Source: Mycobacterium sp. SMC-4 (GTDB lineage Bacteria > Actinomycetota > Actinomycetes > Mycobacteriales > Mycobacteriaceae). From it: a stretch of 64,000 nucleotides of DNA. Every line of letters begins with the position of its first letter. Position 1 is the stretch's first letter. The stretch is taken from assembly GCF_025263265.1 (NCBI RefSeq), contig NZ_CP079869.1, positions 3,038,001 to 3,102,000 on the forward strand, given 5' to 3'. Shown here piece after piece: positions 1-7,176 of this stretch. The translations under genes and the position numbers were made by a program. The notes under the pieces are model-generated. The model ran no database searches and was not told the DNA's origin. It was given only the letters and a program-made list of their open reading frames with translations.

Positions 1-140
1 TCGACGGTGGTGTTCGCGTACCCCCGCTCAGCAAAGAGCCGGAACGCGGCGCGCCGGATCGCCGTGCGAGTTCGGAGCTTTTTGCGTTCTCGCAGCCCTG
101 GCGGCACGTCGCTGTCCGGCACCATTCCAGTGTCCCTCAT
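1..140 (-). CDS. TetR/AcrR family regulator, N-terminal fragment (cut by window edge)
   Basis: The reverse strand from the ATG at 140 reads a basic N-terminus followed by a helix ending [17 protein letters not shown], which is the opening of a TetR DNA-binding domain (helix 1 and the start of helix 2). An alternative ATG lies at 125. The rest of the protein, including the ligand-binding domain, is outside the window. The gene is divergent from the phosphatase gene at 319, and about 180 bp of promoter DNA separates them. TetR proteins are usually dimeric ligand-released repressors; the target and ligand cannot be told from this fragment. Confidence 0.75.
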   Translation of the reverse strand, partial: MRDTGMVPDSDVPPGLRERKKLRTRTAIRRAAFRLFAERGYANTTV

Positions 141-318
141 GTCGGAAGGCAACTTCGGTGATCCGCCGGCGCCGACGGCATGAACTGCCAGATCCGCGAC
201 TGGTTTTTGCTACATCGGCATCGCAGGCGCGCTGATCGGTCGGGTCTGGTCGTCATGCAACCGGCTGGTCTGACCCGATTGCGGGGGCACGAGCCAGTCA
301 CGCACTAGGTTGGTCGAC

Positions 319-2817
319 ATGGAGCATCAACCGGGTGACTCGTTCGCCTGGCAAAGCGGTGACCACACGCCGGACCACCTGCACGACCAGCCCGATGACC
401 CTGTTGCGGCTCGCGAACAGATGGAGCGACTGGTCGGCGCCATCATCGCCATCGGGTCCGACCTCGACGTCGAAAGGACGCTGCGCCGAGTCGTCGATGC
501 GGCCAGAGAACTCAGCCAGGCCCGGTACGCGACGCTGGCGGTCCGCGGCGCCGACGGCGCCTATGCATCGCTCGTCGGTGACGGACTCGACGAGGACGCC
601 GCCGGTGTGATCGGTGCACCACCGCCGGACCGGCAGCCGAGCGACAGCTTCCTCGAAGTGCCCATCGTGGTACGCGGTGCGGACTTCGGAACCCTGTTTC
701 TCCGCGACGATCGGCCGGGTCGGCTGTTCACCGAAGCCCAGCAGAGTGCGGTGCGCGCGCTGGCGACGGCAGCGACGGCAGCCATCGACAACGCGCGATT
801 GTTCGAGCGCGAGCGTGAGGGCGCGAGGTGGACGAAGGCCAGTCGCGAGATCACGACGGCCCTGCTGTCCGGTGACCCGCAACTGGGAACACTGCAATTG
901 ATCGTGAACCGGGCACTCGAGCTGGCCGACGCCGAGCAGGCGATTCTGCTGGTCCCGCGGGATTCAGAGACGCCGGGCGAGGTGACCACTCTGGTGGTGG
1001 CGGCCACAGCCGGCCGTTACTCGGCGGAGGTGATCGGTCGTCAGGTTCCGATGGACGGCTCGACAACCGGTGGTGTGGCGCGGCGCGGCCTACCGCTGAT
1101 CACGGACTCGTTCCAGTACCCGATCGAAGGATTCACCGACGTCGGTGAACGATCGGCGATCGTGATGCCCTTGATCGCCGACGACCAGGTCCTCGGAGTC
1201 ATCGCGGTTGCCCGGCGCATCCAGCAGACCCGATTCGACGAGGCTTACCTCGAACTGGTCAGCGACTTCGCGCGGCACGCAGCGATCGCGCTGGCACTGG
1301 CGGCAGGCCGCGAGCACGCACTCAATCAGGAACTCGCACAAGCCAATACCGTGGAAGATGCCGTCGTTGCCGCCGCGGAGCAGCTGCGCCGACTGTGGCG
1401 GGCCCGCCGCGTCCTGGCCGTCACGTTTCCCGCCCACGCTGCGCCGTCGCACGCGACGCCGAAGGTGGCGGTGGTCGGCGAGACAGTCGGCGAGTGGGAC
1501 ACCGTGCCGGCTCATATTCGCGCGGCGCTTCTGGAACTGCGCGACGCCGAGTTGTTGACCCCGTACACGTCGACCCCGGGCGCGGCCGGCATTGCGATCC
1601 AGCATCCCGACGGCGTGCTCGTCGTCTGGATCGAGCTGACCGAGCAGCGGCCGTTCACGCTCGAGGACCAGACCCTGTTGACGGTGCTCGCCGGGCGTCT
1701 GAGCCAGGGGTTGCAGCGGGTGCACCAGGTGGACCAACAACGGGAAACCGCTCTGGCGTTGCAGCATGCGATCCTGGGCCCTGCTGATCTACCGCAGGGC
1801 TTTGCCGTGCGCTACCAGGCGGCCAGCAAACCGTTGCAGGTCGGCGGTGACTGGTACGACGTCGTCGATCTCGAAGACGGCCGGGTGGCGCTGGTCGTCG
1901 GGGATTGCGTGGGGCACGGTCTGGCGGCAGCCACCGTCATGGGTCAGGTTCGTAGCGCGTGTCGTGCCCTGCTGTACGCCGACCCGAGCCCGGGAGCAGC
2001 TTTGGTCGGGCTGGACCGCTTCGCGGCCCGGTTGCCCGGAGCGCAGTGCACCACCGCGGTCTGCGCGGTCCTCGACACCGGCACCGGCGAGTTGGTGTAT
2101 TCCAGCGCCGGACACCCGCCACCGATCCTGGTGCACTCTGACGGCAACCTCGAGACCCTCGACGAGGGGCACTCGATCGCGCTGGGATTGCGGGTCGACT
2201 GGACCCGCCCGGAAGCACGGGTGACCATCCCGGCGCGGGCCACGCTGGTGCTCTACACCGATGGCCTCGTCGAACGCCGTGATACCGGGTTGGAGCACGG
2301 CATCTCCCGGGCCGCAGAGTATGTGCACGACCACCGCGACTCCGCACTTGAGGTGCTGGCGAATCAGACGATGTCGGGTCTGGCGCCCAGTAATGGGTAT
2401 CAGGACGATGTGGTCCTGCTGATGTATCGCCAACCTGCTCCGCTCGAGCTGGACTTCCTTGCCGACGCCAACAATCTCGCACCGGCCCGGGCGGCGCTGC
2501 GCGGCTGGTTGAGCCGGGCAGGTGTCGAACCGACGGCAGCGACCGACGTTCTCGTCGCTGCCGGGGAGGCGGTGACAAACGCCATCGAGCACGGTCACCG
2601 GCACACGCCGGACGGCACCATCAGCCTGCGTGCGACTGCTTCGGCCGAGTGCGTGCACCTGACCATTGCCGACACCGGATCGTGGAAGCAGCCGCGCACG
2701 AGCCCGGAGTCGAATCGCGGTCGGGGGATCGACCTGATGCGCATGCTGATGCACGAAGTCACCATCGAGCACGACACCGCGGGTACTACGGTCGAATTGT
2801 CGGCGAGGATCACCTGA
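319..2817 (+). CDS. GAF-PP2C (SpoIIE-type) serine phosphatase with C-terminal HATPase (RsbU/RsbW-like)
   Basis: A large cytoplasmic stress-signalling protein of about 830 residues. Two GAF sensor domains (roughly residues 45-165 and 190-330) and a weaker third GAF-like stretch precede a PP2C/SpoIIE phosphatase domain. Numbered from an in-frame TTG at 310, that domain shows VGGDWYDV (~511), GDCVGHG, SSAGHPPP, YTDGLVERRD (~649) and GYQDDVVLLM (~696). The C-terminus is a GHKL anti-sigma-kinase-like ATPase with AAGEAVTNAIEHG (~751) and a GRGIDLMRML glycine box. In this family the phosphatase dephosphorylates STAS anti-anti-sigma factors and the ATPase domain can act as anti-sigma factor/kinase. 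Its stop overlaps the start of the STAS gene (TGATG), so the two are translationally coupled partners. I chose the ATG at 319; the TTG at 310 is an alternative. Confidence 0.9.
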   Translation: MEHQPGDSFAWQSGDHTPDHLHDQPDDPVAAREQMERLVGAIIAIGSDLDVERTLRRVVDAARELSQARYATLAVRGADGAYASLVGDGLDEDAAGVIGAPPPDRQPSDSFLEVPIVVRGADFGTLFLRDDRPGRLFTEAQQSAVRALATAATAAIDNARLFEREREGARWTKASREITTALLSGDPQLGTLQLIVNRALELADAEQAILLVPRDSETPGEVTTLVVAATAGRYSAEVIGRQVPMDGSTTGGVARRGLPLITDSFQYPIEGFTDVGERSAIVMPLIADDQVLGVIAVARRIQQTRFDEAYLELVSDFARHAAIALALAAGREHALNQELAQANTVEDAVVAAAEQLRRLWRARRVLAVTFPAHAAPSHATPKVAVVGETVGEWDTVPAHIRAALLELRDAELLTPYTSTPGAAGIAIQHPDGVLVVWIELTEQRPFTLEDQTLLTVLAGRLSQGLQRVHQVDQQRETALALQHAILGPADLPQGFAVRYQAASKPLQVGGDWYDVVDLEDGRVALVVGDCVGHGLAAATVMGQVRSACRALLYADPSPGAALVGLDRFAARLPGAQCTTAVCAVLDTGTGELVYSSAGHPPPILVHSDGNLETLDEGHSIALGLRVDWTRPEARVTIPARATLVLYTDGLVERRDTGLEHGISRAAEYVHDHRDSALEVLANQTMSGLAPSNGYQDDVVLLMYRQPAPLELDFLADANNLAPARAALRGWLSRAGVEPTAATDVLVAAGEAVTNAIEHGHRHTPDGTISLRATASAECVHLTIADTGSWKQPRTSPESNRGRGIDLMRMLMHEVTIEHDTAGTTVELSARIT

Positions 2818-3128
2818 TGTCCGCAGCGCTGACCATCGACACTGCGCGCAACACTGACGGGTCGGTCACCGTCGTGGCCTGCGGTGAGGTCGATCTGAGT
2901 AATGTCGAGGCGTTCCAGCGAGTCCTTGCCGGTGCCGCCGACAGCGCCCCGGCTGCGCTCGTCGTCGACCTCAGCGGGGTCGAGTACGTCGACAGCGCCG
3001 GTATCAACGTGTTGTTCGGGCTGCGCGATCACATCGACAAGGTCGTCGCTCACCCGCTGCTGATGACCACCTTCACTGTCAGCGGGCTGACCGAGTTGAC
3101 CACCGTCGAGCCTGCTGCGGAACGCTGA
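2817..3128 (+). CDS. STAS-domain anti-sigma factor antagonist (RsbV/SpoIIAA-like)
   Basis: A 103-residue single STAS domain. The central segment VVDLSGVEYVDSAGINVLF has the conserved D-S-x-G loop, whose serine is the site phosphorylated by anti-sigma kinases and dephosphorylated by PP2C phosphatases. The ATG overlaps the stop of the upstream phosphatase gene, so co-translation is expected and the natural inference is a partner-switching pair controlling a SigF/SigB-like sigma factor. No sigma factor gene is adjacent. A convergent FKBP lipoprotein gene follows about 145 bp downstream. Confidence 0.9.
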   Translation: MSAALTIDTARNTDGSVTVVACGEVDLSNVEAFQRVLAGAADSAPAALVVDLSGVEYVDSAGINVLFGLRDHIDKVVAHPLLMTTFTVSGLTELTTVEPAAER

Positions 3129-3273
3129 CGCTAGGCGGCCGACAGCTCCTTGGTGTACAAGGCCCCATGCCGGCCAGCATGCGGTGTTTCGGCGACGCGA
3201 CGGCCAACAGTCGGTAAGGACCGATACCGACGGGAGCATCGCGTACGTTAACGCGGCCGGCCCCGCTCGGGTG

Positions 3274-3849
3274 TCAGCCGGTGACGTCGAGGATCTTGAT
3301 CGCGAAGATCAGCGAGTCGCCGGGGACGATACCGGCGGCGGGCTGGCCGCTGGGATAGCCGTCGGCCGGGGTCATCGCCACCGCGACGGTCGAGCCGACG
3401 TTCTGGCCGGCGATGGCCTTCTGGAAGCCGGCGATGACACCGTCGAGCGGGAACTCGACAGGCTCGCCGTACTGGTAGCTGCTGTCGAACACCGATCCAT
3501 CGCGGCCGTTGACTCCCATGTAGCAGACCGACACGGTAGCGGTGTCCGCCACCACAGGTCCGTCACCGGCCTGCAGTGTCTGAACCTGTGTTTCGGCGAC
3601 GCTGAACGGGGCGCTCACCTCTACCAGTGGTGCCGACGTATCCGTCGACCCGGTCACCTCGACGCTGCCGGTCTCACCGGCCAGCGTCCACTCGGGACTG
3701 CCCGTGGGTTCCGGGGCAGCAGTCGGGCAGCCCGTCGGCGGCTGCGCCTCTGAGGAGGCAACGGTGGAGCTGCAGGCACCGAGGCTCAGAGCGGAAGCCG
3801 CAGCGGCGGCCGCGAGGGCAACGGAGGAACGCACGCGAAGAGAAGTCAC
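3274..3849 (-). CDS. FKBP-type peptidyl-prolyl cis-trans isomerase, lipoprotein
   Basis: A 191-residue protein using the GTG at 3849, which places a normal signal peptide (alanine-rich core ending LSLGAC) at the N-terminus. The cysteine is a lipidation site, so the protein should be anchored on the outer face of the cytoplasmic membrane. The C-terminal half is an FKBP fold: VSVCYMGVNGRDGSVFDSSY, then a GVIAGFQKAIAGQNVGS segment, a PADGYPSG loop and a final GDSLIFAIKILDV strand. FKBPs catalyse proline isomerisation in folding secreted proteins. An acidic Ser/Thr/Pro-rich spacer joins anchor and domain. A longer reading frame up to 3900 exists but would bury the signal peptide, so it is rejected. 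Confidence 0.9.
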   Translation of the reverse strand: MTSLRVRSSVALAAAAAASALSLGACSSTVASSEAQPPTGCPTAAPEPTGSPEWTLAGETGSVEVTGSTDTSAPLVEVSAPFSVAETQVQTLQAGDGPVVADTATVSVCYMGVNGRDGSVFDSSYQYGEPVEFPLDGVIAGFQKAIAGQNVGSTVAVAMTPADGYPSGQPAAGIVPGDSLIFAIKILDVTG

Positions 3850-3896
3850 GGGCGCCACGCTACCTGCCCGACGTCGGGCCCAACCGCACCGTCGCG

Positions 3897-4340
3897 TCAA
3901 ACGCCCAGCTCGATGGTGAAGTGGTGGGAGGTGATCTGCAGGTGATGGCGCATGTACAGCCGGTGCGCAGCCGCTCGGTCGGGGCCCACACCGGAGTCGA
4001 GGTGGACTGCTTCACAGCCCAACCGCTGCGCTTCGGCGATGACCCATCGAAGCAGGAGGTCGGCGTGACCGCGGCCGCGTGCGGTGGACACGGTGCTCAG
4101 GTCGTCGACGTAGACGTAGTGGCCCCACGCGGTGGAGTGCGCCTCGCGGAAGCCCAGTGCCGAAGATGCCGCCGCCGAGCCGGGTTCAAACGCGCCGACG
4201 ATCCGGTAGCCCGCCGGGCGCAGTTGGGAATCGACGAAATCGACCAGAGCGGCGGGCGTCTTCCAGCGCGGACGCAGTTCGAGTAACGCGTCGGCGGCCT
4301 CGCCCGTTTTCCCGGTCAGGATCTCCCGAACTTCCACCAT
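3897..4340 (-). CDS. GNAT family N-acetyltransferase
   Basis: A 147-residue acyltransferase. The segment VYVDDLSTVSTARGRGHADLLLRWVIAEAQRLGC carries the acetyl-CoA pyrophosphate-binding motif A (here R-G-x-G-x-A), followed by motif B around AVHLDSGVGPDRAAAHRLYMRH. Substrate is unknown; the family acetylates amines on small molecules or protein termini. The start at 4340 gives a normal MVEVREIL beginning; the reading frame extends further upstream only through the divergent gene. It lies 47 bp upstream of the FKBP gene on the same strand and divergent from the SRPBCC gene at 4399, so the start regions sit close together. Confidence 0.88.
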   Translation of the reverse strand: MVEVREILTGKTGEAADALLELRPRWKTPAALVDFVDSQLRPAGYRIVGAFEPGSAAASSALGFREAHSTAWGHYVYVDDLSTVSTARGRGHADLLLRWVIAEAQRLGCEAVHLDSGVGPDRAAAHRLYMRHHLQITSHHFTIELGV

Positions 4341-4398
4341 GGCGGCAACTTTGCCAGAATCGGTTTGGGCGGTGCGCCGGCCTGGGCAATCTGGGGGG

Positions 4399-4863
4399 AT
4401 GAGCGACGACACGAACGTCACCGTCGAGCGAACCATCGACGCACCCGCCGACGCGATCTTCGAGATCCTGTCCAACCCACATCGACACCAGACACTCGAC
4501 GGGTCCGGTTTCGTGCGAGGGGTGGACCATGCCGACCGAATCCAGAAGGTCGGCGAAGTGTTCACCATGAACATGCACGGATCGCACATGGGAGGCGAGT
4601 ACAAGACCGACAATCACGTCTCCGGATATGTCAAGGACAAGTTGCTGGCATGGAAGACCGCTCCTGCGGGGACGCAACCCCCGGGATGGGAGTGGTTGTG
4701 GGAGTTGGAACCTCAGGGTCCGGATGCCACACTGGTCCGGCACACCTATGACTGGTCCGGCGTCACCGACAAGGCGCTGCTCGAAAAGGTGAAGTTCCCG
4801 CTCGTGACGGAAACTCAGTTGGCTGACACGCTCGCACGGTTGGCCGCCGAATCGTCGTCCTGA
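4399..4863 (+). CDS. SRPBCC (START/polyketide cyclase-like) family protein
   Basis: A 154-residue protein with the typical opening of the family: VERTIDAPADAIFEILSNPHRHQTLDGSG, in which a beta-strand and ADAIFEIL helix line a hydrophobic ligand cavity. WELEPQGPDATLVRHTYDWSGV is the characteristic late strand pair. These small proteins bind or transform lipid-like ligands and are abundant in mycobacteria; no specific reaction can be inferred. The ATG at 4399 follows a purine run (GGGGGG) at good distance, which favours it over the in-frame start at 4339. Convergent with the HAD-ATPase gene. Confidence 0.85.
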   Translation: MSDDTNVTVERTIDAPADAIFEILSNPHRHQTLDGSGFVRGVDHADRIQKVGEVFTMNMHGSHMGGEYKTDNHVSGYVKDKLLAWKTAPAGTQPPGWEWLWELEPQGPDATLVRHTYDWSGVTDKALLEKVKFPLVTETQLADTLARLAAESSS

Positions 4864-4880
4864 TCAGGCTGGCCGGCGGG

Positions 4881-6809
4881 TCACCTGGATGCCCGGCTCT
4901 GGAGGGCCGCGACCAGCGCGAGGCGGACCTGCTCGGCGATTGCGCCTGGGCTCCCGCGCGGGAGTTGAGACTCAGCGGCGGCCAACTCCGCGGCCAGCCG
5001 CTTGTCGTGGAAAACACCCGCCACCCAGTTCGAGAAATCGTGGGCGGGGCAGTGGTGTCGCAATACTCCTGCGTCGCAGCGGTTCAGCACGTCTTCGAGC
5101 TCGGCGAGATTGGCGGCGACCGTGCCGGTGAGACGGTCACCTGAGCTACGAAAGTAGAACCGCCGGCTCGGTTCAACGCCGGCTTGGGCGTACTTGTGCT
5201 GATGACGCAGGTGCGGTGTCCTGCGGGCGCCGGGAGTGAAGGCGACGGCCTGGTGTGGTTTGGCCCGCCACGCCAGTACGGCACGGCCGGTCGGCCCGTT
5301 CAGCAACTGGGCCATCTGCGCCGGCGGCATGCCCGCCACTGCGGCGGTCAGGTCGACCAGATGGTCTGACGGATCCGGTGATGCGAGCGCGATGACCGCA
5401 TCCAGGGCGGCGGGGACCTCATTGGCCAGTTGTTCGGGCCGCCAGGTGATGAGCAGGTAGCCCTTGGCGGCCGGGTTGAACACCGACAACGCCACGCCCG
5501 CCCGACCGAACGGGGCATGGGCCTCGTCCACGACGACCCACTGGGGCAACCCGCTCAAAGCTCGCTGAGCCTCGATCTCGGCGGGCAGCCCCGCAAGGTA
5601 ATGGGCCTGTTGGGCGGTGTTGAGATGGGACAAATCGATGACGACCGACGCGTTGCGCAGCAGGCGGACGACTTCGGCCGGGTCGGCGAGGCGGCGGTCC
5701 TCGCCGCCGGTCACCAGCACGTGCCGCAGCTCACCCAGCCCGACGTGGTCGCCTTCTGGATCGCAGATGACGCTCGCGTAGCCAAGAGCGAGGAGCTGTT
5801 CGCAGATCAGCCCGGTGAGGTAGGACTTGCCGGTGCCGGTGTCACCGCACACAGCGATGTTGAGCTGGGAGGCGGGCAGGGTGACGGGCCGGCCGTCGTC
5901 ATCGGTTCCCAGCATGATCTGCCATCGGCTCGGATGAAGGTGGGTGCGCCCGGCGAGCAACGGTCCCCGCAGGAGGTCGGCCACGCCTTGACCGTCGGGC
6001 AGGGTCAGCGTCAGATCGGCCTCGGCACTGAGACTTTCGACGGCGTTGGCAACAGCTACGCCGACCTCGCACACCTCCAGCAGACTGTGGTCGTTCTCGG
6101 CGTCACCGACGCCCAAGGTGTTGTGCTGCGACAGTCCGAGTTCGGCGAGCGCCTCCAGCAGACCGCTGCCTTTGGTGACCGCGGCGGGCAGGATCATCAG
6201 CTCCCCCCGGTTGCGCACGAGCCGGCACTCCAAGCCTAGCCGACGAATCACCTCCAATGCGGTCGCCTCGTCAGCGGCGGCGCACGCGATCAGCACCTGC
6301 CCGTTGCGATGAGCCACGCCGCGGGCGTTCAGCGCCGAGCTGACGGCGCGGTCGATCGGAGCCGCGAGCCGACGAATGCCGACCGAGGTCACGAGCACCG
6401 CGCCGTTCTCGGCGACCAGCGCGTCGACGTGGTCCTGCACCTCAGGGAACACGGCGCGCAGCTCGTCGACGATCCGCCCGGTAACCAGGATCACCCTGAC
6501 CCCGCGGGAACGCACCTCGTCCAGGGCGGTCAACGTGTCAGGCGCGACGGTGCCCTCTGCCAGTGTGCCGTCGAAATCGATTGCCACCGCACGGAAGTAG
6601 CCCAGGGCTGCGTTGACGACCACTTCGACCAGCCGGTGCGGCCGCTCGGTCCGGTTGAGTGTGAACAACTCATCGCCGCGGCCGGTGTCGATGACGAGGG
6701 CATCGAACTCACCGGTTCGAATGGCGCGCAGCGCTTCTCGTGCCTCGTCGAGTTCGCGGCGCAGTTCCCGGTCGGTCTCGGGTGTGCCGTTCGGGGGATC
6801 CTCGATCAT
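4881..6809 (-). CDS. HAD-type phosphatase fused to HerA/FtsK-like P-loop ATPase (third gene of kaiCB operon)
   Basis: A 642-residue fusion. Residues ~20-45 carry a REALRAIRTGEFDALVI motif also common in PAS/kinase proteins. Residues ~73-285 form a HAD-IIB phosphatase with all four motifs: DFDGTLAEG (78), VTGR (109), K213 and GDAEND (235). Residues ~290-530 are a P-loop ATPase with Walker A GDTGTGKS (322), a CDPEGDH segment typical of HerA/VirB4-like enzymes (349) and Walker B VVVDEAH (425). The C-terminus (~540-640) has a pattern FYFRSSGDRLTG...HDFSNWVAGVF...LAAEL resembling the DUF5752 type. It lies 36 bp downstream of kaiB in the same direction. Function unknown; by position a candidate output or effector of the Kai proteins. 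Both catalytic sites look intact. Confidence 0.85.
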   Translation of the reverse strand: MIEDPPNGTPETDRELRRELDEAREALRAIRTGEFDALVIDTGRGDELFTLNRTERPHRLVEVVVNAALGYFRAVAIDFDGTLAEGTVAPDTLTALDEVRSRGVRVILVTGRIVDELRAVFPEVQDHVDALVAENGAVLVTSVGIRRLAAPIDRAVSSALNARGVAHRNGQVLIACAAADEATALEVIRRLGLECRLVRNRGELMILPAAVTKGSGLLEALAELGLSQHNTLGVGDAENDHSLLEVCEVGVAVANAVESLSAEADLTLTLPDGQGVADLLRGPLLAGRTHLHPSRWQIMLGTDDDGRPVTLPASQLNIAVCGDTGTGKSYLTGLICEQLLALGYASVICDPEGDHVGLGELRHVLVTGGEDRRLADPAEVVRLLRNASVVIDLSHLNTAQQAHYLAGLPAEIEAQRALSGLPQWVVVDEAHAPFGRAGVALSVFNPAAKGYLLITWRPEQLANEVPAALDAVIALASPDPSDHLVDLTAAVAGMPPAQMAQLLNGPTGRAVLAWRAKPHQAVAFTPGARRTPHLRHQHKYAQAGVEPSRRFYFRSSGDRLTGTVAANLAELEDVLNRCDAGVLRHHCPAHDFSNWVAGVFHDKRLAAELAAAESQLPRGSPGAIAEQVRLALVAALQSRASR

Positions 6810-6845
6810 CGTGCTGCCGACCGGTGACGATGTGCACGGTGCCGA

Positions 6846-7169
6846 TTACGATGCGTCAGGTCGCCTGCGCAGTTGGAGGCCTGCCAGGAGCCTGTCGGTG
6901 TCCGACAGGTCACCGACGATCTTGCGGACGGGCTCGGGCGCCTTACGGACCAGGGTGGGTACTGCCACGATCTGATCGTCGGCGGCCCGTCGGGGGTTTT
7001 CCAGCAGATCGACGATCTCGACCTCGTACCGGCCGGCCAAGTGGGCCTCGCAGGCGCGCCGCAGATTTTCGATCGCGCCGAGACACTTCGGCGAGCGACC
7101 GGTGACATAGAGGCGCAATTGCCAGATTTCTGCGTCAGCGCCAGGTTCATTGGTGCGCGGATGAGCCAT
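6846..7169 (-). CDS. kaiB: KaiB-like thioredoxin-fold/fold-switch protein
   Basis: A 107-residue KaiB homologue: WQLRLYVTGRSPKCLGAIENLR, then EVEIVDLLENPRRAADDQIVAVPTLVRKAPEPVRKIVGDL. This is the full KaiB domain with the conserved VDLLENP and VPTLVR segments and the cis-proline-like VPT. In cyanobacteria KaiB binds the KaiC hexamer and switches fold; outside cyanobacteria KaiB/KaiC pairs are linked to stress or adaptive responses rather than a full clock. It starts 7 bp after the kaiC stop, so the two are clearly in one operon. No kaiA is present in the window. Confidence 0.93.
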   Translation of the reverse strand: MAHPRTNEPGADAEIWQLRLYVTGRSPKCLGAIENLRRACEAHLAGRYEVEIVDLLENPRRAADDQIVAVPTLVRKAPEPVRKIVGDLSDTDRLLAGLQLRRRPDAS

Positions 7170-7176
7170 TGTCGCA

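Noticed and set aside
5430..6239. Long plus-strand frame opposite the HAD-ATPase gene
   Set aside because: It is antisense to a gene with clear HAD and Walker motifs; its translation shows no domain and arises from GC-rich third positions.
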